Origin: Halichondria panicea
Taxonomy: Eukaryota > Porifera > Demospongiae > Suberitida > Halichondriidae
DNA length: 64,000 bases
Assembly: GCF_963675165.1 (NCBI RefSeq)
Contig: NC_087378.1
Coordinates: 8,578,572-8,642,571 of the forward strand
Reading direction: 5' to 3'
The notes below the pieces were generated by a model. The model was given only the letters and a program-made list of their open reading frames with translations. It made no database searches and had not been told where the DNA came from. The translations under genes were made by a program, and so were the position numbers. Position 1 is the stretch's first letter. The number at the start of each line of letters is the position of its first letter. Of the stretch, positions 36,321-48,924 are shown one piece after another.

Positions 36321-36848
36321 AAACGGTTGCGTGTATTCCAGAACTGGTCATTTTCCTGTTTGAGAAATTATAAATTTATATATAGACGCCGCCCCAACCC
36401 CCCTGTTTGAGTGAGAGACCCGCAACATTATTGGATATTTGTTCCTGTAAATACTGACTTGACAAAGTCATACACAGAGCTACTTTCTTCCTGATAGAGT
36501 AGACTTTCGAAGTTAATATTAGATGGACGTGGCCTGTCCATTAGGCTATTGTCAGCTTCACTCCGTTCAGACGATTGTCATCCACACGGCATAGCAGGCT
36601 ACGAGTAGCTATCAGCTCTTTCTGAGATGGGCTAGAAACCTTCAATCGAACTTTCTATCTACTTCCTTCCCGTTTGTTGTTTTACTGAACATAATTATAC
36701 GTTGTTATCATGCGTTAGCCGGTATCTGGCTAATGGTTAGCGCACGCGCAAAGAGTCGATACCAGGCCCTCTCTTCCTAACACATACCAAGCTGCGCATG
36801 CGCAACCGAGGTAGTTAGCTTGCTACCCCTTAATTAACTATACCTAGT

Positions 36849-37064
36849 CAGGGTTTCATCTAGGATTAAATATTTGGGGGGAGGGAGGTTTGGGCGTGAC
36901 GTAAACACGCCACTGACCACACCCCCTATTACATGAAAATGCATCTCAGTAAATCTAGTTCATATTGCACATTATAGACAGTACTAATGTATGATGTCAT
37001 TATTCTACAACATTTTTGGGGGGGGGGGAGGTTCACCCCAGCCCCCCCATTAGATGAAACCCTG
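36849..37064. mobile_element. MITE with CAGGGTTTCATC ends and 5-bp duplication
   Basis: 216 bp with ends CAGGGTTTCATCTAGGAT and, inverted, CAGGGTTTCATCTAAT, flanked by CTAGT at 36844-36848 and 37065-37069. Sequence starting GGGTTTCATACAGGAT at 16655 and a variant at 38283 are related ends. Confidence 0.8.
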
Positions 37065-37146
37065 CTAGTACGTAATTAATAATGGAGGATTGACTACAAT
37101 GCAAGTGGGTGACATGGAGTACAAGTGCATATGACAATCAACTTAC

Positions 37147-37403
37147 CACACACACAGACGCAAGGACAGTTTTACACCTCCCCTCCTGCCAGACTTGCTG
37201 GAATTTGCAGTCTATAGCAACGAGACTGCTAGCAGGAGGAGGGGGTGCCCACTGCTCCTGTGGGATTGCCAGCCAGTAAGGCGATGATGATGGATCGTGA
37301 GACTATAACAAGAGAAAAGGATAAAGAATGAATGACCCAGCAATTTTATGAAGCATTTAAACTAACCTGTTCACCCTGAGGCAGCATCTGGGGCAGCATA
37401 TGG
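37147..37403 (-). CDS. two spliced exons of an unrecognised gene
   Basis: Exon 37403-37367 (HMLPQMLPQGEQ) joins in phase to exon 37302-37147, which is open for 52 codons (SPYWLAIPQEQWAPPPP, VAIDCKFQQVWQEGRCKTVL) between good acceptor and donor sites. Splice signals and the absence of stops favour a real exon pair. No family was recognised, and neighbouring exons were not found. Confidence 0.4.
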
Positions 37404-37579
37404 CTGTATACAGAATATGATGACAAATTAAAAAACCGAGGACATTCGTTATTACTAGCCAGCTTAATTGCTGGTTCAATGTGTTAGTCTAAGTCCTATT
37501 TCAGAACATTCTGTACCTAACTCTCCTGCCGCTGCACTACATACACCATAATATTCACAGGCTGACCGCGGTCTGTAAT

Positions 37580-38105
37580 TATGCCTCGGTGCGCATGAGC
37601 AAGCGAGGTATACGGTGTGTGTCTGTGTAGACTGCTACAGCTGCACAAAGATCAATGAAGTGTAAGTAAGAGTTTCTATAGGCTTCTAGTCATGTTTCCT
37701 TGGATTTTAATTCGTGGATTTGCAAAATAAAGCTTCGTTCTCGAGTTATGCATAGTTTTGCTTACTTGGAATGCCTTTTCAGAAGAGTCCGTAGCAAAAC
37801 TTGTTCACCGAGTGTTGCTACTCTACTTAGTAGTTAGCTCTGCACTAGAACCGCTAGCTATTGGTAGCTGCAAGAGTGAGAAGAGAGCTGCAAGGCTCTG
37901 CTGACTTGCAGCCATTTAATTAGACTTGAACGTTTGCCATTGATCGTTAATAATCGTCGATCCTTACCCACTCTTTGAGTTTCTCGCACGCAGCAATTAT
38001 TGTATCATCATGATAATTATAGTGTGTGTATAAAAGCTAGCAATTAGTATCTTTATAGCTTTGGCATCTCCAGCGAGGCATCAGCACCTGCGGTGCTTTC
38101 ATTTA
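37580..38105 (+). mobile_element. dispersed repeat family with GCCTCGGTG ends (full copy)
   Basis: Starts ATGCCTCGGTGCGCATGAGC and ends GCGAGGCATCAGCACCTGCG with a GCACCTGCGGTGC hairpin. The interior shares ATTCGTGGATTTGCAAAATA and CTTCGTTCTCGAGTTATG with copies at 24250, 33050, 53030 and 59040. No ORF. Confidence 0.7.
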
Positions 38106-38601
38106 TAAGGCAATGCGGCATTTAGGAAAGTAGGAAGATGCGATTTCCGAACCCATGCAGAGTTAGACGCTCCTGCTGTAATGTGCTCCTGGTAGCTACA
38201 AGAGTGAGAAAAGAGCTTCAAAGCTGTACTTAAGCTGTTTCATGCAGCAGCCTAGCCTCGATCTCAGCCCCTCTCACTAGAGGGTCTCATACAGGATTTT
38301 TAGCTGAGGGGAGGAAATGACAACGAACATAGGCCGCCGAAATTTTGGGAGGTCCTGAAACAAATTTGGCAGAATGATTCAATTTGGTGGTTTTTTGTTA
38401 GTCTAGTTCTCTACCTTCACCTCACATGAAAAAAATGTTTAAGCATTGCAAGAAGCAGAAAAGCTACTCAAATTGACCTAAGTGTGTGTACAGTCCCACT
38501 ATGTACACTGCTTATACAGTGCCTTCAACTTTCACCCTTGATAGGGCTGAAACCTGTCCTCCCCAATTTATGGCTGGGGCCATCTAGCATGCTTAGCCAG
38601 C

Positions 38602-38938
38602 ATTGTATAACACCAAGAGTTTATGATAGAGAGTATCGAACGTAGGCATGCTGTACATCAGATGTATGCGGAGAGTAATATCTGTCACAAGCTTGGAATT
38701 TGCACACTGACCAATCCAAGTGTGGGTGATGTCATCTATCAAGAAAGTAGATTACATCACCCTCACTTGGATGGGTTGATAGATTACATCACCCACGCTT
38801 GGATTGGTCAGTGTGCAAATTCCAAGCTTGTGACAGATACAGGAAGTCACGTTACTCTCCGCATACATCTGATACACAGTATGCCTACGTTCAATACTCT
38901 CTCTCTATCATAAACTCTTGATAACACTCTTTTGGTTC
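38602..38938. mobile_element. foldback element with arms of about 140 bp
   Basis: The sequence from AAGAGTTTATGATAGAGAG to TGGGTGATGT is repeated inverted from ACATCACCCACGCTTGG to CATAAACTCTTG, with an asymmetric AAGTCACGTTACTCTCC difference and a short middle. A single arm of the same family is at 53320-53470. Confidence 0.85.
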
Positions 38939-38956
38939 TGTACTGTAGATCAACAG

Positions 38957-39600
38957 CTAGATGGGCGTGGCCCGCCTCCAAAAAGGGAGACGCGTTACAG
39001 CCGCTGCAGAAAATCATGCAACACCAACCAGATCGCACCATGCTTATGTAATGCATTTATTGGCTGCTCCCCCTTCTATGCAGCAAACTAAGCTATGTGG
39101 TTAGAGGCGTGGCTAATATTAATGATATTCATATAGTTAGTAGGGGATGCAGTAGTTGGGCGGAGTCCAACCAACTGCGTGGGGTTGGGCACCACTGCAA
39201 TGTCAGGTTTTGTTCCACTGCAGAAATTTTGCAGCCCAATCAGATTGCAGGGTTCAAGTGCTGAAGGCGTGGCTTATTAATAAACGAGTCAGTAACTGAT
39301 AATTCTCTTTAGTCAAATCAAAATGCAACAATAGAGACAAGCCAGCTTGATCCAGGAACACACCAGGTCAGTTAGAGCTAGTGGCAAGCAAAAGTGACTT
39401 CTGCAGAGCATTCTAACTGGTTACCGCCCATTATTTTTGTTAGCCACACCCTAAAGCTAAGTACCAATGGACTGACATTGCAGTGGTGCCCAACCCCACG
39501 CAGTTGGTTGGACTCCGCCCAACTAGGGGATGCAGTAGAACGAATGCTAGATAGGGCTGCAACCCATCCCCCTATTTTGGGGACGGGCACGCCCATCTAG
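38957..39600. mobile_element. TIR element (CTAGATGGGCG ends) interrupted by a MULE-like element
   Basis: Ends CTAGATGGGCGTGGCCCG and, inverted, CTAGATGGGCGTGCCCG, flanked by TCAACAG at 38950-38956 and 39601-39607. Removing the nested 373-bp element and one duplicated target leaves about 261 bp. A related end is at 16156. Confidence 0.75.
39153..39525. mobile_element. MULE-like MITE, 10-bp target duplication
   Basis: 373 bp with perfect inverted ends of about 54 bp beginning TAGTTGGGCGGAGTCCAACC. It is flanked by perfect GGGGATGCAG duplications at 39143-39152 and 39526-39535. A duplication of 9-11 bp with long TIRs is the MULE pattern. No ORF. Whether the Mutator-like transposase at 17-21 kb mobilised it is unknown. 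Confidence 0.85.
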
Positions 39601-40154
39601 TCAACAGCCGGGGGCCAGAGGAGGTAAGCCAACAGGGTCACTTTTAATGAAACATTAATCATCTTGTGGGTGCTTCTTGGTATAACTATTCCTTGCATTA
39701 CATCATACTAGACTACCCTATGTTTTACATGTAAAACTGAGTTTACCCTCGCGCCCCTGGGTTTATACACCACCACTAGCTTCATCCTCTTCATAATCAT
39801 AGCAGAAATCAGTTGAGCTATCGCGCCCCAGACGAAACAGCTTGTGAGATCTCAGATTTAATTGCAACCTTTGACCTTTGATTGCATTCTTCGAAACCAC
39901 AAGATAAGCCTTCTGTAGCTAGGGTATAAATTTTGATGTACTGGTTTGCTGCACTGGATAGAACGAGGTATAGCAAGCTTTCCAAGCAAGAAAATAAACG
40001 ATCAAGAGCAACAGAGACGGTAGCTGCTATAATCCAAGCAAAGGTCACGAACCCAGGACAAGATGGGATGCTTCTTGGTATAACTATTCCATCATACTAT
40101 TACACTGTGTATTACATCATAAGGTAATGTATACTGTATATTAACATAGGCACT

Positions 40155-40806
40155 AGGTAACATGGGTAATGTAGGTAATATAGGTAACACTGGTAATGTA
40201 GGTAACACGGGTAATGCTGGTAATGTAGGTAACACTAGTAATGTAGGTAATGTAGGTAATGTAGGTAAGGTAGGTAACATGGGTAATGTAGGTAACATGG
40301 GTAATGTAGGTAATGTAGGTAACATAGGTAATGTAGGTAACATGGGTAATGTAGGTAATGTAGGTAACATAGGTAAGGTAGGTAATGCTGGTAATGTAGG
40401 TAAGGTAGGTAACGCTGGTAACACTGGTAATGTAGGTAATGCTGGTAATGTAGGTAACACTGGCAATGTAGGTAATGCTGGTAATGTAGGTAACACGGGT
40501 AATGTAGGTAATGCTGGTAATGTAGGTAACACTGGTAATGTAGGTAATGTAGGTAACACGGGTAATGTAGGTAACACTGGTAATGTAGGTAACACGGGTA
40601 ATGCTGGTAATGCTGGTAATGTAGGTAAGGTAGGTAACGCTGGTAATGTAGGTAACACGGGTAATGCTGGTAATGCTGGTAATGTAGGTAATGTAGGTAA
40701 CACTGGCAATGTAGGTAATGTAGGTAATGTAGGTAACACTGGCAATGTAGGTAACACGGGTAACACGGGTAATGTAGGTAACATGGGTAATGTACATGCA
40801 GGTAAC
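40155..40806 (+). repeat. 9-bp minisatellite, GGTAAYNNN orientation
   Basis: About 70 copies of GGTAATGTA/GGTAACACT/GGTAATGCT-type nonamers. The long ORFs on both strands (Gly-Asn-Val or Leu-Pro repeats) are by-products of a 9-bp period and lack gene features. Confidence 0.97.
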
Positions 40807-40921
40807 ACATTATAATTAGTAATTAAGTAAGTGTTACAGTCATTATAATTAGTGTGCAATTGCTGGGAAATCAGCAAACATGCTGGTTACATCATAGATT
40901 GAAGAGTTCAATCTATGGTTA

Positions 40922-41306
40922 CCGTATATCTTCTAATTTATCGGACACTTCTAATTACCCGGACACTGTTTTGGGCAATTTTCATTGTTCTAATACAACG
41001 GACACTCCAGTACTTTAATATTACATTTGTTCTAAATATCCGGACAATACCTTGAAAAGTTGAGTTATCATTCACAGACGGCAAGTAAGACTTAGAGTGC
41101 TGCAGTTAGATAGCTTTGAGTAGCTAGTTTTAGATAGCTAGTGCAACTATTCAGTCGTACCCTGTTCTATTAAACTTAGCTAGCTCGCATGCAGCTGCTT
41201 GCTTGTTCTAATTATTCCGGACACTTCGCATGCTCTATTCCAATTATACCCGGACAATTTCCAAAATAATTATTTTTTCCTGTCCGATAAATTAGAAGAT
41301 ATACGG
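40922..41306. mobile_element. MITE, CCGTATATCTTC ends, TA target
   Basis: 385 bp between TA dinucleotides, with perfect inverted ends CCGTATATCTTCTAATTTAT. CGGACACTTC-type words are repeated inside. It lies in the spacer between the two minisatellite arrays. Confidence 0.88.
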
Positions 41307-41537
41307 TATATTAATTTGATGGCGACTATAGTTACTTTGATCTCTTTATAAACGAAAACGAGTAAGTCGGTGCTCTTTGTCACTATAAGGAGAGTGTAGT
41401 TTCAAATTGTGTTCATCACATTATTGCATTATTGCAACCGCTAATTATTACCACTGTTACAAAATACCTACCTATATAATGCGTAGCTATATACATGCAT
41501 TACTGCATCTAATTAACTGTATTACCTATAATACATT

Positions 41538-42843
41538 ATATACCTACGGTACCTACATTACCAGCATTACCTACCTTACCTACATTACCAGTATTACCTA
41601 CATTACCAGTGTTACCTACCTTACCAGCATTACCTACATTACCCGTGTTACCTACATTACCAGCATTACCTACATTACCCGTGTTACCAGTGTTACCTAC
41701 CTTACCAGCGTTACCTACATTACCTACATTACCCGTGTTACCTACATTACCAGCATTACCTACATTACCCGTGTTACCTACATTACCACATTACCAGCAT
41801 TACCTACATTACCCGTGTTACCTACATTACCCGTGTTACCTACATTACCAGCATTACCCGTGTTACCTACCTTACCTACATTACCAGCGTTACCTACCTT
41901 ACCAGCATTACCTACATTACCCGTGTTACCTACATTACCAGCGTTACCTACATTACCCGTGTTACCTACCTTACCTACATTACCAGCGTTACCTACCTTA
42001 CCTACATTACCAGCATTACCTACATTACCCGTGTTACCTACATTACCAGTATTACCTACATTACCAGCGTTACCTACATTACCTACCTTACCCGTGTTAC
42101 CTACATTACCAGCATTACCCGTGTTACCTACATTACCCGTGTTACCTACCTTACCTACATTACCAGCGTTACCTACCTTACCTACATTACCAGCATTACC
42201 TACATTACCCGTGTTACCTACATTACCAGCATTACCAGCATTACCCGTGTTACCTACCTTACCTACATTACCAGCGTTACCTACCTTACCTACATTACCA
42301 GCATTACCTACATTACCCGTGTTACCTACATTACCAGCATTACCTACATTACCCGTGTTACCTACATTACCAGCATTACCAGCGTTACCTACCTTACCTA
42401 CATAACCCGTGTTACCTGCATTACCTACATTACCAGCATTACCTACATTACCCGTGTTACCTACATTACCCATGTTACCTACATTACCAGCATTACCAGC
42501 ATTACCAGTATTACCTACATTACCAGCATTACCAGTATTACCTACATTACCAGCATTACCAGCGTTACCTACCTTACCTATGTTACCTATGCACATTACG
42601 TAATGTAACGTACATTACCCGTGTTACCTACATTACCAGCATTACCTACATTACCCGTGTTACCTACATTACCAGCATTACCTACATTACCAGTGTTACC
42701 TACATTACCAGCATTACCAGTATTACCTACATTACCAGCATTACCAGCGTTACCTACCTTACCTATGTTACCTATGCACATTACGTAATGTAACGTACAT
42801 TACCAGCATTACCTACATTACCAGCATTACCTACATTACCCGT
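41538..42843 (-). repeat. 9-bp minisatellite, inverted orientation
   Basis: About 140 copies of TACATTACC/CGTGTTACC/AGCATTACC-type nonamers, the reverse complement of the 40155 array. A higher-order duplication of about 180 bp includes TATGCACATTACGTAATG at 42590 and 42770. The array resumes after the retrotransposon at 49658. Confidence 0.97.
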
Positions 42844-43277
42844 TGTTGAGCTCTTATCTTGGTGTAGAGGGATTCTAGACAGGCTAGACAAATTAGCTAG
42901 AGACAGGCTCCTAGCTATAGGCAATAACAACTAGTTATAGACAAATTGACTTCACAGTGTAGCTTAACCAAATTCTTAGATCGAGGAGCAAAATATCAAC
43001 TGACAATACAGGTAAGGTGAGAGTAAAACGAAGTTAAAGTGAAGTGAGGCAAAAAAAGGTAAACAAAACCTTAAATACGTGGAGCAGGGCCCCAGAGGCT
43101 CGCACAACAACAAAGGGAGGAAGTGGAGCACTAACAATGAGGATTGTTAGAAAAGAGTATGATATCAACATCAAACATCAAATCATGGTTAAGGTAGTAG
43201 TAAATATTACATAACATAAGGTGTTAATAAGGTTCTAATAAATGTTAATTTAAAGTAAGGTACATTGAGCGTGAACA
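42844..43277 (-). repeat. 3' LTR of the BEL/Pao element
   Basis: 434 bp, TG...CA ends. It differs from the 5' LTR by an extra T near 43264. The polypurine tract expected upstream is not obvious; the adjoining bases are GC-rich (GGCCGGCGGTAT on the coding strand). Confidence 0.95.
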
Positions 43278-43337
43278 TACCGCCGGCCAAGACCGGATGG
43301 TCTTACAAAACAAAAGAGGTGAGGAGATTTAAAGTGT

Positions 43338-46300
43338 TCAATTATCAAATTGTTCATCATTTGGCAGGATTACTGCGAGTTTGGTTATTGGCCGAGTATA
43401 GGTTCCGTTAGTGGTTCTAATCGTTGCCACGCGTACTAAATTGTCTTTTCCTGGGTGAACTTCGATTACGCAGGCGAGAGGCCATTTGGTAGATATTAGA
43501 GAATCTTCATGGATTACAACTAAATCACCAGGTTGAATGTTTCGAGTGGGGTGCCGCCATTTGTTAAAGCGTCCAAGTTGGGAGATGTATTCTAAGGACC
43601 ATCGCTTCCAGAAGTGTCTGAGTAGAGACTTGCACAGCTGCCAACGCTTGAGGAGGGAAGTGCATCCTGTGGGGGTGACTTCTGGGAGAGCTGTCAGTGG
43701 CTTCCCAATGAGGAAATGACCAGGTGTGAGAGCTTCAATTCCATCATCATCATTAGGGAGTGGAATGAGAGGTCGACTATTGAGGCAAGCTTCAATTTGG
43801 GTCAAGAGGGTGGAAAGTTCTTCATACGTCAATTTTACATCACCTAGAATTCGTCTCAAATGAGTCTTCGTAGATTTGACTGCTGCTTCCCAGATGCCGC
43901 CTAAGTGAGGTGCGTGCTGGGGAATGAACTTCCAGTTAATCTTCTTATCACTGAGGTAGTGACTGACATTTTCTTGAGTGGATTGCATTTGTAGGAATTG
44001 GTAGAGATCTTTGAGTTCTCGAGCAGCTCCAACGAAGTTTGTGCCGTTATCACTCCAAATGAGCGAGGGGAGGCCGTGTCGAGAGATGAAGCGTTTCAGA
44101 CACGCAATAAATGCGTCTGAGGTGAGGTCAGTTACTAATTCAAGATGGACTGCCTTCACTGTTAGAGAAACAAACACACAGATGTAGGCTTTGACTACTG
44201 TGGGTTTACGAACGTGTCCATATTTGATCATCAAAGGGCCAGCATAGTCAACGCCGACTTTGTCAAAGACTGAGCCAGGTGTGATCCTTTCGATAGGGAG
44301 TTGTCCAAGCATCTGAGGTTTGGGTCTTGCTGTGTACCTGCGGCAAATAATGCATTTCCTAGCAACTGATCTGACTACCTTACGTCCACCAACAATGTGA
44401 TAACGTCTGGATAGGGAGGCAGAAAGTAGAGTAGGACCTGCATGTAGTAGTCGCTGGTGTTCATGTCGTATCATCAAGTGGGTGAGAGGATGTTTTCCAT
44501 GTAAAATGGCTGGGTGTCGAGACTGATAGTTGGAGGTTTGAGAAAGTTGTTTTCTACCACCTACTCTGAGAATATCAGATTCATCAATAAATGGTTGCAG
44601 AGACATTAGTGAACTAGAGTTGGAGAGAGTTTGTTTTCTTTGCAGTGAATCCAGGTCAGCTGCGAAGTGAGTTGCTTGAATAACCTTGATCCAGTAATTT
44701 TCTGCTGCTTGCAATTCAGTGGTTGTGAGATGAGTCTTGATCCGTTCTGCTATATTCTTGGTTTGAGAATTTCGATTGAAACAAATGGTCCAAGCAGTAA
44801 CACGTTTCAAGGAGTCATAACTTGAAAATCGATCCATAGGGATGATGGGTGTGAGATCTTGAGTGAGTACAAGTAGTGATACTTCTTTTTCATCAATTTC
44901 AGGTTTGTTTGGAGGGAGAGGTAGTCTTTCAGGCCAATTAGTTGGTGGTTCTTTAAGCCAAGTGGGTCCATTCCACCAGAGAGAGTGGTCAAGGAGTTCT
45001 GAGGGGTAGAGTCCTCTTGAGGCACAGTCAGCTGGGTTGTCAGCTGAGCGAACATGTCTCCATTTGTCAGGAGGGATGAGATCGACTATGGTTGAGATTC
45101 TGTTTCCAACATATGTCTTGTAGCGTCTAGGACTTCCATCCAGCCAATTTAGTACAATTGTGCTGTCGGTCCAGGCATGTGTGAGTGAGAGGGGAATATC
45201 GAGTACTTGTCTGATATGATGGATTAGTCGAGCCAGTAGTTGAGCTCCACAGAGCTCTAGGCGAGGGATAGTTAGCCGCTTGATGGGTGCCACCTTGCTC
45301 TTAGACATCACCAAAGCAATGTGGACACGATTAGAGGTGTCTGTGATGCGTAGATAGACTACAGCTGCATAAGCAAGTTCAGAAGCGTCCGAGAAACCAT
45401 GGATTTCTGTTGAGAAGGGTTTGGACTTCTTGTCAAAGTAGCATCGGGGAATGGGTATCTGTGAGAGTAGGTGCAGTTCTGTTCTCCATTGTAGCCAGGC
45501 GTCATGGACATGTTCAGGCACAGAGTCATCCCAGTCAACCTTTAGCTCCCATAGCTGCTGCATGAGAATCTTGGCCTTGATAGTAGAGGGAGAAAACCAA
45601 CCTAGGGCATCAAAAGTCTTGGCAACATCTGAGACAAGACCACGTTTTGTCAGAGTTTCCAGTGATGTGGGAGAAGGTACAGACAGTTTGAAACAATCCT
45701 TGGGAGCATTCCATTGAATTCCAAGTGTCTTTGTGTATTCTTCCGTCGAGGGCATTTCTTGAATAGACTTGGGGTCTTTGAGGTTTGCCGGCAAGTGCTG
45801 GATAGCTCGTAGATCGCTAGAGTTCCACTTTCTTAGGAGAAATCCTCCTGCAGAGAATAAGTCCTGGAGTTGCCGTTGAAGCTCAATAGCTTCTTGAACA
45901 GTATCAGCTCCTGTGAGTCCATCATCAACATAGAATGAAGTGTCCACGCTCTTGGCTGCAAGTGCGTATTCCATAGCGTGGTCGATAGCATTTTGCTTAA
46001 CAGCCATGTTAGCTGCAAATGAGGAAGCAGATACTCCGAAGGTGATGCGAGTCATCCTGAAGTCAAGCAGAGGGTCCTTTGGGTTGTTCCGCCACACAAA
46101 GCGATGGAGATCGCGATCGGCAGTGGTTAGTTCGACAGCCCGATACATTTTGCTAACGTCTGTGGTGAGAGCAATTCGATGTGTACGGAATCGAAGGAGA
46201 ACATCAATAAGAGGGAGGTGAATGGTAGGTCCGACAAGCAGGCTGTCATTGAGTGAGATACCATTGCTGGATTTGGCAGAGGCGTCAAATACGACTCGGA

Positions 46301-47168
46301 GTTTCGTTGTCGTACTTTCTTCTTTTCTCACAGCATGCATGGGCAAATAGAACGTTTCTTGAGAGGGTTTGTGCATGTCTGCTTCTGGTACACATTCAGC
46401 GTGTTTGAGATCCATGTATTCGTTCATGACAGTAGCAAATTCATCAAATTGATCCTTTGAGTGGAGAGATCGCTCGAGAGAGAGGAATCGGCGTACAGCA
46501 GATGATCTTGACTCTCCAAGAGGTTTTGTCCGAGGGTTTTTTGGAAGTGGTACGACAAATCTACCATCTTCACTTTTCTTGTGGGTTTCAGCAAAATGAC
46601 GAACAACAGAGCGTTCTTCTGGTGAGTGATTTGAGACATCTCTTGGGCATTCTTCAATTTCCCAGAACTTGCGGAGAATGTCGTCACCAGAGAGTGTGAT
46701 TGCATAGTTAGCTGCAACATTTGAGGGGACCTTGAGATTGTCTGTTTTGCCAGTGAGTACCCATCCAAACTTAGTTTCAAAGGCAGTAGGTGTACCAGGG
46801 GGTCCATTCCGCCGGCCTTGCAACAGCACATCAGCGTAGACGTCTACTCCCAGGAGTATGTCAATTTTGTTAGGTTGGCCGAAGTCGGGATCTGCAAGGT
46901 GTAGATTGTTGAGGTGACTCCATTTGGCATTTAAGTGAACAGGTTGAGTGGGTAGATCACAAGTGACACGTGGGACAACAATTGCAGACATTTGAAGCCT
47001 TTCAACGGGTGGACACAGAGTTGAGATTGAGAACGTGGCAACTGATTGCAAGGGAGATCCGCGAGACATACCAGTGATGCCAGAGATGCAAATGTTATGA
47101 GTTGACAATGGTAGTTAGAGAGATTGAGCCAATCGCTCGGATATGAATGAAGTAGAAGAGCCTGAGTC
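43338..47168 (-). pseudogene. BEL/Pao pol: protease, RT, RNase H, integrase
   Basis: Frame 47108-43338 is open for about 1,256 codons and starts within a polyprotein, not at an ATG. Visible motifs are LTTDVSKMYRAVEL and YVDDGLTG in reverse transcriptase, FSDASELAYAAVV and WTDSTIVLNWL in RNase H, the integrase HHCC zinc region ending CIICRRY, and the integrase core (VGVDYAGPL, SDNGTNFVGA, GGIWEAAVKS). The protease active-site DSG (47160-47168) is in the same frame but is cut off by a TAA at 47115-47117. The block order protease-RT-RH-IN and these motifs are those of the BEL/Pao group. The copy is defective as it stands. Confidence 0.93.
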
Positions 47169-48850
47169 AAGTAGACCGCGTTGACAAACATTTGACAAGT
47201 CATGAGTAGTGTAGTTCCAGAGCCAGACTGAGCATAACTTGAGACCATTGGTGCTACTGCTAGAGCAGAAGATTCGGTAGAGGGAGGCTCTGACTGTTCT
47301 TTGTTTTCGGCAGACTCACGGTGAAGCAACGTGTGATGTGGCTTCTGGCATTTCTTGCAACGATTGTTGCTTCCACAATTCTTTGAGAAGTGACCTGGTT
47401 TGAGACAATTGAGACATACATTGCTTGAGCGGACAGTGGACAACATCTTGTCGTGAGGGAGCAACTTGAACTGCGGACAAGCATACAAGGGATGTTTCTG
47501 AGTCTTACATATCGAACAATTAGGTGCATCTGGCGATTGTGAATTCGCCACAAAGGAGGCTGCTGATTTGGGAAATGGTTTCCGTATCTGGTGATGATGT
47601 CTTCTAGGTTCACTTGAGCAGGTTTCTGAGGTTTGGGCACGAAGGTCAAGAAACTTAAGCAAATCATCGTAGTGAGGTGTTTTCTTGGAGTCTTGGCTAG
47701 CCTTTTGCCATTCAAACATAGTGTCCTTGTCAAGTTTCAATTCCAACAGGGCAGTGATGAAGGAGCCAGTGGGTTCTTCGTCCATAGCTTTGAGTGCTCG
47801 CAGATGCTGTTGAACAGTGTCATGGAAACGTCTGAGTTCTTTGCCTGATCCATCCTTTAAGCTTGGTACATCATATATTTTCCTGACGTGAGTTTGGTGT
47901 ATGATACGTGGTCGATCATATCGAGCTTTGAGTGTCAATAGCTTCTTTGTACTGATTGCCTGAGTGCGATAGACCTTCAATTACATGCTTGGCTGAACCG
48001 TCCTTTAGAGAGTGACGGAGGTATACTAGTTTCTCGGTATCGGAGATGTGAGGTTGTTCATCAACTGCAATGCCAAATTGCTCCCAAAAGGTTTGCCAAT
48101 GTAGCATTTCGCCATCGAATGTAGGAATATTGATTTTTGGTAGTTTAACACTGTGGGTTTCTGGGATGGAGGCGGAGTGTTCCTTTGAGCTTGAGATTGA
48201 AAAGAGTAGTTTCTTAACTTTGACTGCCATACCAAATATGTTGTCTTCCTGCTTCTGTGTGTTGCTCATGAGTGGATCTGAAGTGTCAGCAGTTATAGCG
48301 AGAATCTCGTTCCTGAGTTCAGAGAGTTCTTTCTTTAGGTCAGCCAGGTGTTCTTGGTACAGTGAGATGAGGTGAATCTCGCTACCATCATCTTTGAGAT
48401 CATCAATCTTTTCGTTAATTGAAATAAGCCTTGCTTGGAATTGTGTCGAGCGTCGCTCGAGGATGCCGCGATTTGGGAGAGAATGAGTATCAACAGCAGG
48501 GGTAGATGGAGAGAGAGTTGGAGTGGTGGATCTAGCCAGATCCATTACTGTTTGGATTCTAAGACTGAGATCAGCTACATCATCATCATGTTGGTCAAGG
48601 GTTTCTTGCTCTGTTGTGTTTCTTGCTCTGTTGTAAGCTGACCTTCATCTTCAATGACATCGAGGATTGCGAAGTGACGGGTCTTGTAGTCACTGTCCAG
48701 ATTCTCAAGACGTTTAGAGAGGTGTTGTGCATGAGTTACGATTGTTGGGTTGGGTTCTTTGTCTTCCAGCTCAGCCACCTTGGTAGCTAGTTTTGTGATG
48801 CTGGCCTTAATTGCACCTCTTCTTCTCTTGAGAGCTGGTAATTGAGACAT
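46931..48850 (-). pseudogene. BEL/Pao gag, broken into three frames
   Basis: Gag begins at an ATG at 48850-48848. It is spread over frames 48850-48575, 48545-47916 and 47980-46931, with breaks near 48560 and 47940 and a further shift near 47200 before pol. The first part is a coiled-coil-like N-terminus (RRRGAIKASITKLATKVAEL). The middle contains the capsid-like FDGEMLHWQTFWEQFGIAVD block typical of BEL gag. The end has zinc knuckles (CSICKTQKHPLYAC, CLNCLKPGHFSKNC, CKKCQKPHH). Confidence 0.9.
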
Positions 48851-48924
48851 AGTTAATCAAAGTCAAATTTGACCACAACTATTTCGTGGTAAAGTGTTCA
48901 ATTTGCAAAAGTGTCGTGTCGATA

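Noticed and set aside
35661..38290. Phrases ACTAGCCTCGATCGCAGTCC and similar as a regulatory element
   Set aside because: They recur near 35655 and 38268 as parts of repeat debris, with no positional link to genes.
40092..42793. Long ORFs of Leu-Pro, Gly-Asn-Val or Ile-Thr repeats on both strands
   Set aside because: They come from a 9-bp tandem repeat that keeps all frames open; opposite strands and several frames are open at once, with no start context, splice sites or flanking unique coding sequence.
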